Below, in pieces: positions 22,990-36,809 of a stretch of DNA of 64,000 bases (within the stretch, counting starts at the first letter, position 1; each line of letters opens with the position of its first letter). The notes under the pieces are model-generated. The model worked only from the letters and a program-made list of their open reading frames with translations, was not told where the DNA came from and made no database searches. Position numbers and translations under genes: made by a program. The stretch spans positions 13,472,449 through 13,536,448 of the forward strand of contig NC_092329.1 of the NCBI RefSeq assembly GCF_036785885.1. The letters run 5' to 3'. Source of the DNA: Coffea arabica. Its lineage: Eukaryota > Streptophyta > Magnoliopsida > Gentianales > Rubiaceae.

Positions 22990-24788
22990 GTGGATTATTC
23001 ATTAACAAAGCCTCCTTGAGAAATGAGGCAAAGTAGTCGAGCCAGCGACTATAAACAAAAGTGTTTGTTGAGAGGCAACCCAATGTTTTAGTACTTTATG
23101 TTAATTTTTTGTGATTTTAAGTTTAAATTATGTGTTTGAGTTATTTTGTTGTTTTTCATTTGTAGGTATTGGAAATAAAAGCAAAAGTGACCAAATGAGG
23201 TGAAAAAAGCGACCTTTGATCAAAGATCTCAACATCTCAAATTGAGTAATTGTGATTTTTGATGCGTTGAAAAGGGTTAGAGTGTATGTTTAGATCATTG
23301 TACATATGTATGAATTGTTTATTTTGACAAAGAAATGATCTATGGTGTATTTTGGAAAATTGGGGTCAAGAGCACAATTTTTAGAATAAGTGCAGAATTT
23401 CTGAACTAAAAGTGCAGAATTGCAAAACGCACCACTGAAAACGTGGACAAGTCCCGCGTTTATGGGTCATGTTTTAGATGATCTACAAAAGTTTTTAGGA
23501 AAACGAGACCTAGAACGCGACTGCGCCTGCGTTTCACCTCACGTTTTTAGCCTGGATCACAAACATAAAACGCGGGTTGAGAAAACGCGACCAAGACCGC
23601 TTTTTTATTGCCTGTGTTTTAGATTCTGCAAGTGTCTATCCAAAAATGCACCCCCTCCCCCACGTTTTAGCCCTCGTTTTCCTCTTCCTCTTTTGAAACA
23701 TAGAAAACGCAGGCCAGATTTCCATTTGTTCATCCTTTCTTACACCCGCGTTTTCTACACTCACACACACTCTCTTCACAAATTCACTCTTTTACTCCAT
23801 TTCCTTGCAAGAAATCATCAAAACAACATCATTTAACCTTTATAGAGACTTTTTAACCGATTAAAATCTAACAAAAACATCTCAAAAATCAGTTTTAAGG
23901 AGATTGAAGGTTAGGGTTTCTCAACTTTTATCCAAGCAATTGGGGGTCAATTAGAGGGTGTTTCATAGGGCTTTTGCATCATTAGCATCACCAAACATGC
24001 TTCTACGTGATTGAGGTAAGTTTCTTCATCAAATTTTCGTATTTTAGAAGTTGATATTTTTCAATTTCCCGAGCTTTCTGACATCTTTTAATTTCAAATA
24101 TTTGATGATATTTATTTATATTTTTGGCCTCCAATATGCTTATTAAGGTTGTTTAATCATGTTTACATGTTTAAATGTAGTAAATTGATGAATAATTAGT
24201 TGTTTAAATTTTTAATTTACTATATTTGGATAAAATGAGAAAATTATCTTGGATTGTTATTGAGCCCCTTTTGATGGATGTTTATGTTTAAAAATGGTTA
24301 GTTGATCATGTTTTAGCATGTACATTGTGAATAGAGAGTAATTTTGATGAATTTTGTGATTTATGGGGATAATTTTTGTTTAATCATGTTTATAACTAAA
24401 TAGGCATTATTGTTGCTAATTAAATATTGTTATAAACTTGATTATTGCTAATTTCATTAATTGGGACATATTTGTTGCCTATTTTGATAAATTGGTGATT
24501 TTGGCAAATTTTTGGCAATTTTAATGACATGTCTCTCATGTCATAATATCTGACATTGTTGAATATTTAGTTAATTTTTTATAATAGAGAGATGTGTATT
24601 TGTAGTTATTGGTACCAATTTTAATCCTTATACATGAATGATAATTCTATAAAATGCCTACGGTTACTATAAATGGAAAGTGTCTTCTATTAGGTGTTTT
24701 ATAGGATTTAATTCTTATATAATATGAGTGTGTGTTAAACTTTAGAAAGGTGTAGAGAAACTTAATGATTTTTCTATTTTTAGACACC
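22990..24788 (+). other. Non-coding middle of Athila-like element 1
   Basis: Contains the pol-end signature, then a stretch (about 23420-23760) unusually rich in AAAACGCG / CGCGTTTT-type words on both strands, then AT-rich sequence. An open frame of 138 codons at 23420-23836 is low-complexity and unlikely to be a protein. Confidence 0.5.
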
Positions 24789-25715
24789 ATGGTAAGAAGA
24801 GGTCGAGTTATTATTCGTGAGTCTTCTAGTGAAGAAGAGGTTGAGAGGACACCATCTCCGATGCCTCAACAAAGGAGATCGCGAAGAGGCACATCTAGAT
24901 GACCACCTCCTCCGAACTAGGATGTTGAACGATTCACTTCTAAGGATAATCAAGATTGGTTCGAGGAGCGTAAGCACATGGAGTTGATCTACGAGATGCA
25001 CATAGCTTCGGACATTGATGCCGTCTACCAAATTATGGAGGCTTTTGAGCTATTAGGTTAGGCACCTATTCTCACTCTCCCTCAGCACATATATCCCGAT
25101 TTGGTCTGAGAGTTCTATGCCAATATCGACAACAAAAAGGGTCATAGTGGAAAAGAGATTCGATCCTTTGTTCGAGGGAGAAGGTTGACCATCACTCGAG
25201 TCATAATTGCTCGAATACTTGGGTGCAACAATCAAGGACTGGTCATTGATTTGAAGAAGCGATTTACTTTGTCCAACAAGTATTGGGACCCTTCAAATGC
25301 CATGACAAGGTTTGGTCTCCAATACCAACCTTTTCGTTCATCGAGGAAAAAGGCCATCCTTGCACGATGTTCAACTATCGGCATCGCTTCATTATGTATG
25401 TCATGACTCACAATGTGATTCCCAAGAAGAACGGTCAAGGAGAGGTTTGACATAGCGATATCTACTCCATGGATCATATGTTCCATAACCGGGAGTCTCC
25501 TTATGCTCGTATTCCACTGCCGAATATCATAATTAGCAACATAAGACGGCCGCCCATCGAAGTCCGACTTCCTATAAGTTGGGGTTTCCACGTTTCCTAT
25601 CATTGATTTTCAAGCGGGAAGACGTCAATTTGGAGGGTATCCTACAAGCTCCGGTGTGACTGATGGATGAGTTAAGTGTTGCGACTCTTACTGGCATGGC
25701 ATTTTGACGGACAAT
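24789..25715 (+). pseudogene. Env-like / 'plant transposon protein' ORF of Athila-like element 1, 5' part
   Basis: Starts ATG GTAAGAAGAGG and reads a basic N-terminus with SSSEEEVERTP, then FTSKDNQDWFEERKHMELI, YPDLV followed by EFYANI, and SFVRGRRLTITRVIIARILG. This pattern matches the domain called putative plant transposon protein that follows pol in Athila elements. Stops at 24901, 25060 and 25108 and later shifts inactivate it. The reading is interrupted at 25715 by the solo LTR and resumes at 47829. Function in the family is unproven. Confidence 0.65.
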
Positions 25716-27363
25716 TTACCTGTGACGCCCCCACCTCTCCCTAGGGTATCAGCAGAACGCCTGCCCAACTTTCGTCAGGACTCACGCACCCGTTCAAGTT
25801 TAATATAAAGTCACAAAACATCCAACGACTTAAATAAAAGTACTTCAAATAAACAAATCACAACTTCTAAGGTTAATCATTATAATTACAATCCACTAAC
25901 AAAGAGTAACAAAAGTTACACTTTAAGAGTCACCAAATTCATACAAAATATACTAGCTTCCACCAAATCGCTAGTCTAGATACTCCAATCCACCTCCAAA
26001 ACCTGTTAAGGAAAACAAACTTAAAGGGATGAGCGAAAGCTCACTGAGGCCAAGAAAACTTAAACAAGCAAGCACGTAGTACCAACCAATCAAATAATAT
26101 ATTTGAAAGCAACTTTAAACATGAAGTTTCATTTTAGTGCACAAGTTGGAAATAAACACAAAAGGAGGATGCAGGAGCTCTCAGGAGTAATTTTCACGTC
26201 TCGATCAATTTGAGCCATCTGGGGTTGACCCTCCGTCAACCCAAGTTGTAACACGACTATAGTGCTCCACTTACTTTCTCCATCTAATATAACACCCACT
26301 TGGATCTATAACCAAACATGTATGAAGTGGTGATACTCATCGAGTATGCCAAGCGAGATCTCAAAAGATCAAACTATAATATTTTCCAAGGTTCACCAAG
26401 CTTCTCGACCAAGCCCTTGCCGGCTCGAGTTACAAGGTTAGCCAATGGGTTGGGGCGTCCCCACAAGCACATTTGGTCGACGAGACAACACTCCAATCAA
26501 CTTTGAATCGGTCATAACACTGAGTCGGGATGAGCGGTACCTCCCACCCAAATAGGGCGTGATACTTCTAGCCGCTCAGTGCTCACGACTTAAAACATGT
26601 TCATGTACAAGTGCAAGTCATATATATTCATTTAACAAGTATCATGTAATCAGGAGAGAGAGAGGACAAGGGCGATAAAGTAAACTCTCGTCTCGGCAAG
26701 TTCATATATCATATATAGCACTTGTACACATATCATTTCAAACACATTAACATTTAATATGCACTTGACACTCACCACAAGTCAAGGGCAAAATAAGAGT
26801 GAAGCGAGAAGTCAGACGAGCTCTTCGGCGTTTTCGTGACCACATGAGATATGTACACTCACAATTACCTAGGTGCTCGATCAAAGTTAATAAGAAAGAC
26901 ATTTTCTCACTACCCACTCTCAAGGTCACAAGTTCGAGTCAAGTTAAAGTAACTTTTCTCGCTAAATCGTTGAAATAATGCTCAAAGAGAGCTCGAAGTC
27001 ATTTTTTATTCAAGTCGTGGAAAGAAATCTTAATTTCAAAAGAAAGTACTGTTTTCACTTTTGGCATGAAAATCAAGGAAAAGGATAAATGGTTTTCATC
27101 CCTCGAAACTTCTAATCTCATCTCCGAACTTTAAAACATAAAGAGCATTCATATTTTTCAAACTAATGGAGCCAAATCTCATCCAAACTCCACTCATCAT
27201 AGTAAATGTCAAGGTTAAGGTTCCAAGGTTCAAGTATAAAACTAGTGAAATTCACCAAGAATTACTCTAGTCAAAAGACTCCCTCATTAGAGTTCAAACT
27301 CATGGAAATCGAGGCCATAAGAATAGGATTTGAAGTCCATAATTCAAGTATGAAGAAAGGTGT

Positions 27364-29255
27364 TGACGGGTATTTTACATACGTGCAAGCTAAAAAGTAC
27401 CGAATTACACCCGTTCACTGCAAGTATACAGGTCAACTAGTAGTTTAGGGTATATATCGGGTCGATCCCACAGGGAAGAGTGAACAATTACCGGTATTAC
27501 TAAAGCTTCTCTATTATTTAGACTATCAATGAATTATAACAAATTTAACCTACTGAAATTATATAAAATAACAAATAAAAGCTCCTTAGGTTGTGGTATC
27601 CCTAACTACTCATGCAAGTGCTATATTTGGATCATTGAATACTACATCTATGCTAGTTATGGTGTAATTTCCTTAAACATGTGAAACCTACTTTCGTAGT
27701 GAATCAACTATACTCATAACTAATCCATACATATTTTCATGGTTATGAAATTAGTTACAAGTTCATTTTTTCAATGAAATTACATGATATGAATCACTAA
27801 AAACCACATAAGTGCACCTCTACTTTCGTGAGTGTACTCCCTATGTTTAGCACTTCTTGAACTAGTGTTAAATCTCAATTTTCATTGCAGAAACAACACC
27901 TTAGATAATCACAATCAATGGTACCAGATTAATCATGATTTAAGAAGCTAAAGTGCTAAATAACTTGCTCAAATCATAGCAGTCAAATAACCAAATAATA
28001 AACACTAACAATTATAGAAAGTTCAACCAAACCCAAGGCTTAAACTTTAGAGACACATATTAAACACAAAATCCAGAACTTGTATATTAACTAAACTTGG
28101 AATCAAGTACAAAAGATAAAGAATTTGGAAGGAATACAACCCTTGTCACATGAGCTTTCTTCCTTGCCTTCTTCATCCTTCATCTTCATCCTAATCTAGA
28201 TAATAAACAAGAATGAAAAAGCTACACTACTCTATACTAAGCTAAACTAACACTAGGAAGATGAAAGAGCTACATTTCTGCAGGTTCAAGCTTTCTCCCG
28301 TAGCTCACTCTCTATTTTTCTGCTATGAACTCCTCTTTTTTTTTGCTCTATCTCCTCTCTCCCTTTTCTTGCAATGAATTTGGCTCTTTTTAATGATGAA
28401 AATGGTCAAGGAATGAAGCTTTACACTTTCTCCTTACAGCTGGTAATGTTTCTCACATGTCTAGCATCCCATGTGAGTTGGTGGAGGTGAAATTGAGTTT
28501 TCCGCGTAAAAAGCAGACTTCTCTGACCACAATCCGGCCAGGAATCCGGCCACAAATCCGGCCAAATTCCGGCCGGATTGCTACAGTAAATCTGGGCTGC
28601 TACAGTGATCCGAGCTGCTACAGTGCCTCGGATCCGTATGGATCCGAGCTCGGTTCCATTAACCCAGAAATAGCCGAGGGTTCGGATGAATAGTGGATCC
28701 GAGTGTGGATCACTTGCTCTGTTTTTGGCCCAACTTCAACCGATCTTTTCTTGATGTTAGAGGCTGAACCAGCTCATGTCTAAAACACGAAAGTTGTAGC
28801 CTTTTGAGTTAGCTTTCCAATGCATCAAGAATCACCTCATTTGGATCTGTGTAGGCTGAGATATGACTGAAATACCCTTGCCTGCTCCATGCCTTGTTCC
28901 AGTTTCGACCAATAGCAATTGACTCTGTACTTCGGCTTTTTGACCTGGAAAACCTTCAAACTGGATTCAGATGTCTTCACCAAAGTTGTAGATCTATCTC
29001 TTATCTTCAAATGGGTTCAAGAATCATCCCAATCCGATCATTGTAGCTCAAGTTATAGCCGAAATACGAAAATGTGTCAAAACTGTCAAAATACACAAAA
29101 TCCACTAAAAAGTGATAAAAACCTCATTTAATCACTTAAAATCATTTTTCACCAATTATAGCCAAAATGAATCATTTTCTTCCAATAATATACCCAAAGT
29201 GACTGAAAATAATATAAAATATCATACAATTATTACATAAATTAGTCACTTATCA
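27364..29255 (-). mobile_element. Solo Athila-like LTR inside the outer LTR
   Basis: Plus-strand ends TGACGGGT and CACTTATCA with a perfect GGTGT duplication (27359-27363, 29256-29260); 1892 bp. In reverse it starts TGATAAGTGAC, like TGACAAGT at 20100, and shares ordered words with that LTR. It carries the shared module on its antisense strand (28735-29070). No PBS or internal sequence. Confidence 0.88.
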
Positions 29256-30129
29256 GGTGTCATAACCAAGGGAGTTATGCAACCAAGAAGAATCATAAAA
29301 AGGGATTAATCCCTTGGAAACTAACATTCGAGATGATGGTTTAAAGTTCAAAGAGACCTTGTATCTAATCCTGAAATTAAGCTTAAAACAGTGCAACAAT
29401 CGTAATGGAAGGTGGAAAGTTCTTAAAAGGAGTATTTGTTTGAAAGCAGAAAATTTCCAGCTTGGTGCGACACTATTTGAAAAAATTGTATCTCGAGTTC
29501 CGTAAGTCCAAAAATTGAAAAATTATATCGTTGGAAACTAGACTCAATGCACTAAAACTCTCTGGAAGACACTTTTCTCAGACTCTATTTTGAAATCATT
29601 CAAATTTTAGCTCAAAATCACTGTTCCAAACAGGACAGAGCAAAACAGGCTTGCAATTTCAGTAAAGTTTGAAAATTTGACAAAATTCGTAGAAATGGAA
29701 TTAGCCTTTGAAATTTATACCACAATCAAAACTCCAAATTTAGTTTCAAATGCAACCAACGGAACTCAATTCAGAAAAATTTTTAAGAAAACTGATTTTT
29801 AGGACCTGTTTTACGAAATTTCCAGTTCTAACGTACTTGATAGAGTTTCAAAATCTGATCATATCTAGAGCTGCACAACTCAAAATTTAGTGTGGTTTAC
29901 GGTGTTGAATAGTAGATTTAAAATGTTACAATTCACTAGAAGGAACTGTCACAAAATTCATTTTGCAAGATAGGTAAAATTGAGCTACAAACTGCAGCTA
30001 TGACTGTTTCTCGGATGAAAGCAATGAGAAAATTCAGGGGGCGTTTGGTAAAAAGGTATCGGAATGAAGTAATGGAATAAACTCCATAATTGGTGTTTGG
30101 TTCACTACTATGAGAATTGAAATTTTGGA

Positions 30130-30966
30130 ATGATTTCTAAAAATTTGGCATTCCTCCATTCCTTAGTAAAAGGGTGGGTTTTGTCCAAAACCCAAATCTT
30201 ATTCCCGGTCCCTCTTCTTCCTCTCTTTTTCATCATCTCCATCACTTTTCTCCCCCCAGTTCTTTGCCCTAATTACCCCCTAAAAATAGGACAAGCTGGA
30301 GCTTTCGACATGGGAAGAAGAATAAAAACGAGGAAGACCACACCTGTGCTACTAGAGAGGTACGTAAGTTTTCTTCGATTTGCTTTCTTGTCCCAAGTTC
30401 TCTATTCTCCAAGTCTATAAACAAGTATTCTTTGTGCCATGTGGATTTTCTTCTGCTGATTCAATCTTCCATTTCCCTTGTAGATTGCTCCTTAAAAGGT
30501 TTGTATCTCTTGTTTCTTTAGATTTTTTGCTCTTGGGAGCAGTACACACTATGCTTTCTGTACAGTCCTGCAAATCTGCACACTTTTCTGATTTTGTTTT
30601 ATCTTCTAATATTAGCAGTCAGCAGATCTTCATGATTCTTGAGCTTTAGTGCTTCTTTTTTGTGGGTTCTGCTTGTTTTTTATTTTCTCTTCCGCTATTG
30701 ACTTTTTGGGTTATATTTGCATTGCTTGCTGGCACTTTCTCGATTTATATGCAAAATTGAGATTTGTTCCCACTAATTGGAAGTTGTTATTGGGTGATGC
30801 ATCTGTGGTCAAGTTCATTGAGCTTGAGAATTGAATCCTAAAATGTCATCTTCCATTATCTGTGTTTTCCACTTTGACTAAGCTTCAGGGATTATTTTTT
30901 TTGGTTCATTATGCCTCGCTTGTATTGGTACTTGTAGGGAGAAATTCTTGAAAATCTTAATTAATG
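30130..30966 (+). other. 5' non-coding part of the Harbinger element
   Basis: Pyrimidine-rich sequence with three short overlapping open frames (30130-30834) that match no transposase segment. Probably leader or intron of the transposase transcript. Confidence 0.4.
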
Positions 30967-30971
30967 GAAAC

Positions 30972-33900
30972 TGCGACGCCCCCACTTCTCCCAAGGACGA
31001 ACCCAAGGGTATCCACGGGATGCCTGTCCAACTCTCGCCAGGACTCGAGACAATTCCAATTCAAACCTAGTCTAATATTAACAATGAAAGTCGGAATAAA
31101 GGTACGAAGTCATTTCCATACATAAATATCCAGTCTTATGTCACAATTTCAACTTTACAATCACTTTTTCTCAAAATATACAACACCCAAAAGTGTTTAG
31201 TCGATTACAATTAAAACACTAATACAAAAGTGTCTCAAGTCGGCATTTGCTTAACTCCTTCCAATCGGATTCCTGTTAAGGAAAACAAACTAATGGGATG
31301 AGCCAATACTCAGTGAGGCTAAGAAACACACATGCAAACACATAATCCAAATAGCAACAACAATTACATTATAAGTAAAGCTATCAAGTTCGAATAATTT
31401 ACACTTTGAATAGGAAAAATAAACAGAAACAATTCAAGGATACTGTAGCTCTCAGGAGCTAAATTCCACGTAGTCGTGTCCAAGTTTTGATCACATCTCA
31501 TGTTGACACTCCGTCAACCACATAACTAGCAAGTCCGTAGATACACCACTTTTTTTTCGAATCCCGTCACCGTTACACCCCCTTACTGGGCCCGCTCATT
31601 AAAGTTTTGATAATACTCGAGTATATCATGGCAATATTGCACGAGTAATGCCGAGCAAGATCTCTCCAATAGATCATACTCTACGAATATCTCATGGTTT
31701 GCTAAGCTTATCGACCAAGCACATGCTGGCTCGATTCGCAAAGTTAACCAACGAGTTTGGGCGTCCCACGAATACGAATACGAATACGAATACAAATCCG
31801 AATACAAATATGAATACAAGTCGATGAGCAACGCTCGAATCGACGATTCCAAATATGAATCACAAATATGAATCACATATACGAACTACAAATACGAATC
31901 ACATCCACATTACTATATACAAGTCGGATACGAATTCACATAGCAAAATACGAATATGATTTCATTCGAAAGAGAACGAGTGCGGTAAAGTACACACTCA
32001 TCTCAAAAATTTCAAATTTCATATAACGGATAAGAAACAGTTAACCACTTAGCAATAAATTCATGCACTTGACACTCACCAATCAAAATAAGAGAATGAG
32101 TGCGTAAACAAGTCTTTAGGTGTTCCCTTCGAGATCCTCGTGAAGGTCTCCTTGAGCACCTGAGCAAACAATAGTTATCTATTACACACTATCGCTTGAA
32201 AATCCTTTCTTATCAAGTGAGGGATTGTACACTTGTAGAATCTAGAAAATACCCTGGAATGGGGCTTTACTTGCTCAAAATTCAAGGTTCAAAAGTAGTG
32301 TTTATTAACACAAGGAAAAACTGATTCCTTCATGAAGACAAGTCCAAAATGGTCAATTAGTATTGAAGGATAGGGAAGAGTTTCAAAAACTCAATTCACG
32401 TCAAGTTTGAAAATCTCAAATTTGAGGTTTAATTTTTGAAAAACCGTATCTCGCTCTTCGTATGTCCAAAATTGGAAAACTTGGTACCATTGAAAACTGA
32501 TTCTAAAGTACTAAAAGTTCCTAGAAGACACTTTTCCATGATTCCAGATGGAATATATTCGAATTTTGGCTTCAAGTTGCTGTTTTGGCTATCACGACAG
32601 TTTTGGGGTTGGTTTTTGGCCAATTTTGGAAATTCGGCAAAATTCACACAATGTAAACTAACCTCTAAAATTTGGAACTCAATTAGAGTTACAATCAAGA
32701 TTTAAAAAACAACAAGCAGAACAAGAATCAGAGTTTTGAGCACCAAGATATGGCGGCTCAAAGTTACCCAAAAAATGAGACCGTTAGGCAAATTTTTCAG
32801 ATTTAAATCATGAATTTTGGGACTTTGTTTGAGCATCGAAATGGACTCGGAATGATACCAAATTTCGTAGTATTATCCTACCATATAAGCGCTATTCCTC
32901 TGTCAAATTTCATAGGAAAATTCATTCAGAAAATTGGTTAACAAAACCATCAAAGTTTCCAATCTCCAAGGCAAAGTTGCCTTGCACCTCTAGTTTTCTT
33001 TTCTCAAACCTTTGGCCAATGAAAACATCCCAAATATGGTTCATTTGTGTAGAAAATATCTAAGAAACATCCAAGATACATTTGGTAGATGATTTACACC
33101 AAGAATTTCGAATAACAAGTCCCAAGTCAAGATTGGTTACAAATCAGTCCAAAAGTAGGGTTTTCTTTCACAAAGTCAGTTTTGAAATCCGGCCACAACT
33201 CACTCAATTCAACTCATAATTGAGCGTGGTTGATGGCGTTGAAAACTAAATTCATAAAGCTACAACTTCTCTGAAGAAATCATTTTTAAAATCTGTCCAC
33301 AACTATCTCATATTTGAGCATCAATTCGCTGCTCAAAACAGAGCTTCCAGTATGGACGCGAAACAGAACAGGCAAATTTACAAGGTTGGTGCAGATTACT
33401 CTGGTGGAATTAGGATGAGCATTTTATACCGTTGGAAAGTTGGGAATGTCTAGTTTTCAGTGCCACAAATGACACTCGATTTCAATGTCGGAGCAAAAAG
33501 TTATAGCTGTTTGAAAAACACTGACAGAGCAATATGGGAAAAATTTCAGTTTGAATGAATTTTCGAAATCACAACATTTGGCCAACCAAATTACGTAATT
33601 TTTTGTGAAAACCTTCGACACAGCCCACACAACATATATACATCATAAAAAAGTCAATTGAACCTCAAAAAAATGCTCTAAGGGTCACGGCATTGATAGG
33701 GGCAGAAACAGAAAAATTCCCCTCTTCACTTCCTTTGAGTTTCCATCCACAATATTACTTATTTCTACTAAATTAAGCATTAATCCAACATTAATAACAT
33801 CAAAACTCATTAAATCAGTCCATCAAGCCATAGTGGGAGTTCATAGAGTCCACACACCAAATTTCTAACAATTTAAAGCTACCCATGAGAATCCAAGAGC

Positions 33901-34783
33901 TCATGGGTGTAATATAACTTCCATAAACTAAGATTTTGGTAGTTGATCATTGTTTACCTTCCTTGATGAACAAAGCAGAAAATTTCAGCCTCTTGAAGCT
34001 AAAAAAAAACCATGAGATGAAACTCTTTTCCTAGCTTGAGGTGATCTCCAAGTGGTTAGCAAAGTGTAGTGTGAATTTGAGTTGGTTTGAGCAAGAAATG
34101 AAGTAGGAAATTGAAGAGCTCTTTGGTTCCTTTCCCTCCTTGATGGCCGGCTGTTTGGAGCAAGAGAGAGAGAGTGAAATCTGATGTTATTGGCTTCTAA
34201 AGTAAGATTAAAACTTGTGGCCCAAAATTGCTCAAGGTTGTCCACTAAAATAATGCACGTGCGCGCGCGTTTCGTGCTCGATTACTCTCAAGTTTATTTC
34301 ACTAGTGCACTAAAGCTCTAATGCACTTTCATTCATATTATTATTACTCACTCTTAATAGTCCAAAATAAAGGTTTTAAGCCCTTCAATTAATCACGCGC
34401 GCAAAAACGCGTACTTCCGATTTGTGCGCAATAAAACGAAATTTTCAAGAAATTCTTATAACGATAGCATCACTAACTAATACTTGAGTACTTAAACATA
34501 AAAATACCCATTTCAAGACTAATGTACAAGTCTCCAATTTTTCAAGCTTATTGTGTCCTCGATTCGATTATTGTCTCCAAACGCATATTCGCTATTCTCA
34601 CTTAATGAGTTTCTAAAAATTAAATTTTGAAACGAGTCACTTTAAAAATACATGTGAGCTATTATTCTATGTAATTGAGTAATAAAAGATCAAAATAAAA
34701 TATTCTGAGTAAATGACCAAATAAATAATTAAATAAGTTAGAAATAGAAATTTTAAATAAGTAAATTTTTGCGAGTCCTCACA
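30972..34783 (-). mobile_element. Solo Tekay-type LTR inside the Harbinger element
   Basis: Plus-strand ends TGCGACGCCC and GAGTCCTCACA with a perfect GAAAC duplication (30967-30971, 34784-34788); 3812 bp. Same family as the outer solo LTR: matching GACGCCCCCAC..TCTCCC end, TCCTGTTAAGGAAAACAAAC, and an ATAAATAATTAAATAAG block near the opposite end. No coding sequence. The CGTCGCA end carries a T-to-C change in the terminal TGTGACG. Confidence 0.9.
31769..31818 (+). repeat. Hexanucleotide microsatellite (CGAATA)n
   Basis: About eight imperfect units of CGAATA/CAAATA inside the solo LTR, with related GAATAC and GAATCAC words continuing to about 31930. Confidence 0.85.
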
Positions 34784-35366
34784 GAAACAACTACGTAGTC
34801 AAATCCAACTGCCAAGCAATTAATGGCTCATGCCTAAATTCTTCAGATTCACACGCTAAAATAAAATGGGATCAAGTGCTTGTTCTCAAGTGTGCCTAGT
34901 TCGTAACTAGCTATGATGTTTGACCACCTAGATCTAGTAGGTACAAAATTTTCCTGCTTTTTTTAGGTAATATTGAGGTCCTACAGCACAATATTCTAAA
35001 AAATTAAACAAATGAGGTTGGAATTCATTTTTCTACAAGTTTTTATTTACTCTCCATGTATGTATCATTCTCTTTGGACATAATCCTCTTTGGACATGTA
35101 ATTTTCTTCAATACAATTATTTATATCATAGAATTATATATTTTTTGAAATAGAATTTTATTTATTCTTGTAACTGTCTATTGTAGATAAATGGCACGTC
35201 TTCCTATTACAAATAGAAGATGAAAGCGAATGCGCAATTATTGAATTATGTCTGCAATGCTTATGACTTTCATTGTGGTTTTCATGATGTGGTACCATGA
35301 GACTTTGGTATATTTGTACAATGTGAGAGGTTCAATAAAATCTAAAGAAGAAAAAAAAATGAGAGA

Positions 35367-36672
35367 ATGCAATGGTTATTTAGAATCACTAGAGAAAGTG
35401 ATATTCATTGTATAAGTATACTTCGCATGGATAGACGCACATTCTGCATATTATGTGACATGGTTAGAGATTTTGGGGGTTTGAGACCCACAAGAAACAT
35501 GAGTTCAGAAGAAATTGTTGCCATGTTTGTCTACACTTTGGCTCACCATGAAAAAATAGAACGATTGGCCTTACATTTTTGCGAAGTGGAGAAACAGTGA
35601 GTCGCTAATTTAATCTGTCTTCTAGCAGTATTAAAATTACATGAGTTGCTACTCGAGAATCTTGAGCCTATTACTGATGAGTGCACAGACGACAGATGGA
35701 AATATTTTAAGGTACTGTATATTGTAAATTGACATAAATATTTTGAATTTTAATGAAAATTTTCTTTGATTTACGACATATTTTGTTACTAATTTGATAT
35801 GTTTGGTTCTATAATAGAACTGTCCTGGTACTTTAGATGGGACTTTAATTAAAGTGACACCACCTAGTGATCAGAAGCCAAGATATCGAACAAGAAAAGC
35901 AAGTATTACAACAAATGTATTAAGAGTTTGTTCCCCAAACATGAGATTTATATATGTTTTGCCTGGTTGGGAAGGTTCTACACATGATGGTTGTGTGCTT
36001 CGAAATGCTATCTCTAGACCTAATTGTCTTAGAGTACCACAAGGTAAATGTATCATTGGAATATCCAGTATCCTGATATGATTATCTTCAAGAAAAATTT
36101 TATTAATTTCTATACGATTTAATCTTGAAGGTTGTTATTACTTGGTGGATGCTGGATATTGCAATGCAAAGGGATTTCTTGCCCCATTTCGAGGGCAAAG
36201 ATATCACCATAATGAATTTCATGGTCGTCGACCAGAGACACTGGAAGAATTTTATAATATGAAGCATTCCAAAGCAAGAAATGTGATAGAGAGATGTTTT
36301 GGACTACTAAAAGGAAGATGGAAAATTCTAGCATCACCTTCATTTTTTACAATTCGAACACAAGTACGAATTATAATGGCATGTTGTTTATTGCATAACT
36401 TGATTTGAAAGTTCATGTCCTATGATCCATAAGAACAAATGCCATGTGAAGTGTCAGACAGTGAAGAGGATGAAAGTGATGTCAACGATGGAGAAATGGA
36501 GTATATAACAACTATTACACCAAGTGATGACTGGATCAATTTTAGAAACAATTTAGCTGAAGAAATGTTCACCACCTGGCGAGCTACATTTGATGGTATT
36601 ATTTGGCCAATTATGCAATCTTTGGTGTATTATTTGGTACAATTTCAAATTTTTTATTTACTTGTACTTTGA
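35367..36672 (+). pseudogene. Harbinger DDE transposase, degraded
   Basis: Exon-like parts: N-terminal MDRRTFCILCDMVRDFGGL, then after a shift LKLHELLLENLEPITDEC up to a donor at 35712. The second (from about 35819) has [34 protein letters not shown] and LRVPQ. The third (from about 36130) has YYLVDAGY, APFRGQRYH and NVIERCFGLLKGRW. The catalytic Asp in LDGT, Asp in STHDG and Glu in NVIER are all still present. Stops at 35598 and 36406, another before EQMPCE, and at least one frameshift inactivate it. The C-terminal DWINFRNNLAEEMFTTWRA is family-typical. The enzyme would cut and join the element ends in the nucleus. Confidence 0.85.
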
Positions 36673-36809
36673 ATGAACTTTGCTTCATAATTTGACAATT
36701 TCTTTCTTGAAAGTTTGTTGTAATAAATATGTAAATTTGTGAATTGATATTTACTTTTAAACTAAAGTTCATTTGTTGACATTATTGTTTATTCTTATAA
36801 TTATTTAGA

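Noticed and set aside
23420-23836. 138-codon open frame
   Set aside because: Lies in the AAAACGCG word-rich non-coding part of an Athila-like element; protein is compositional.
30130-30834. Host gene on the plus strand
   Set aside because: Short overlapping frames inside the Harbinger element's 5' part with no protein similarity.
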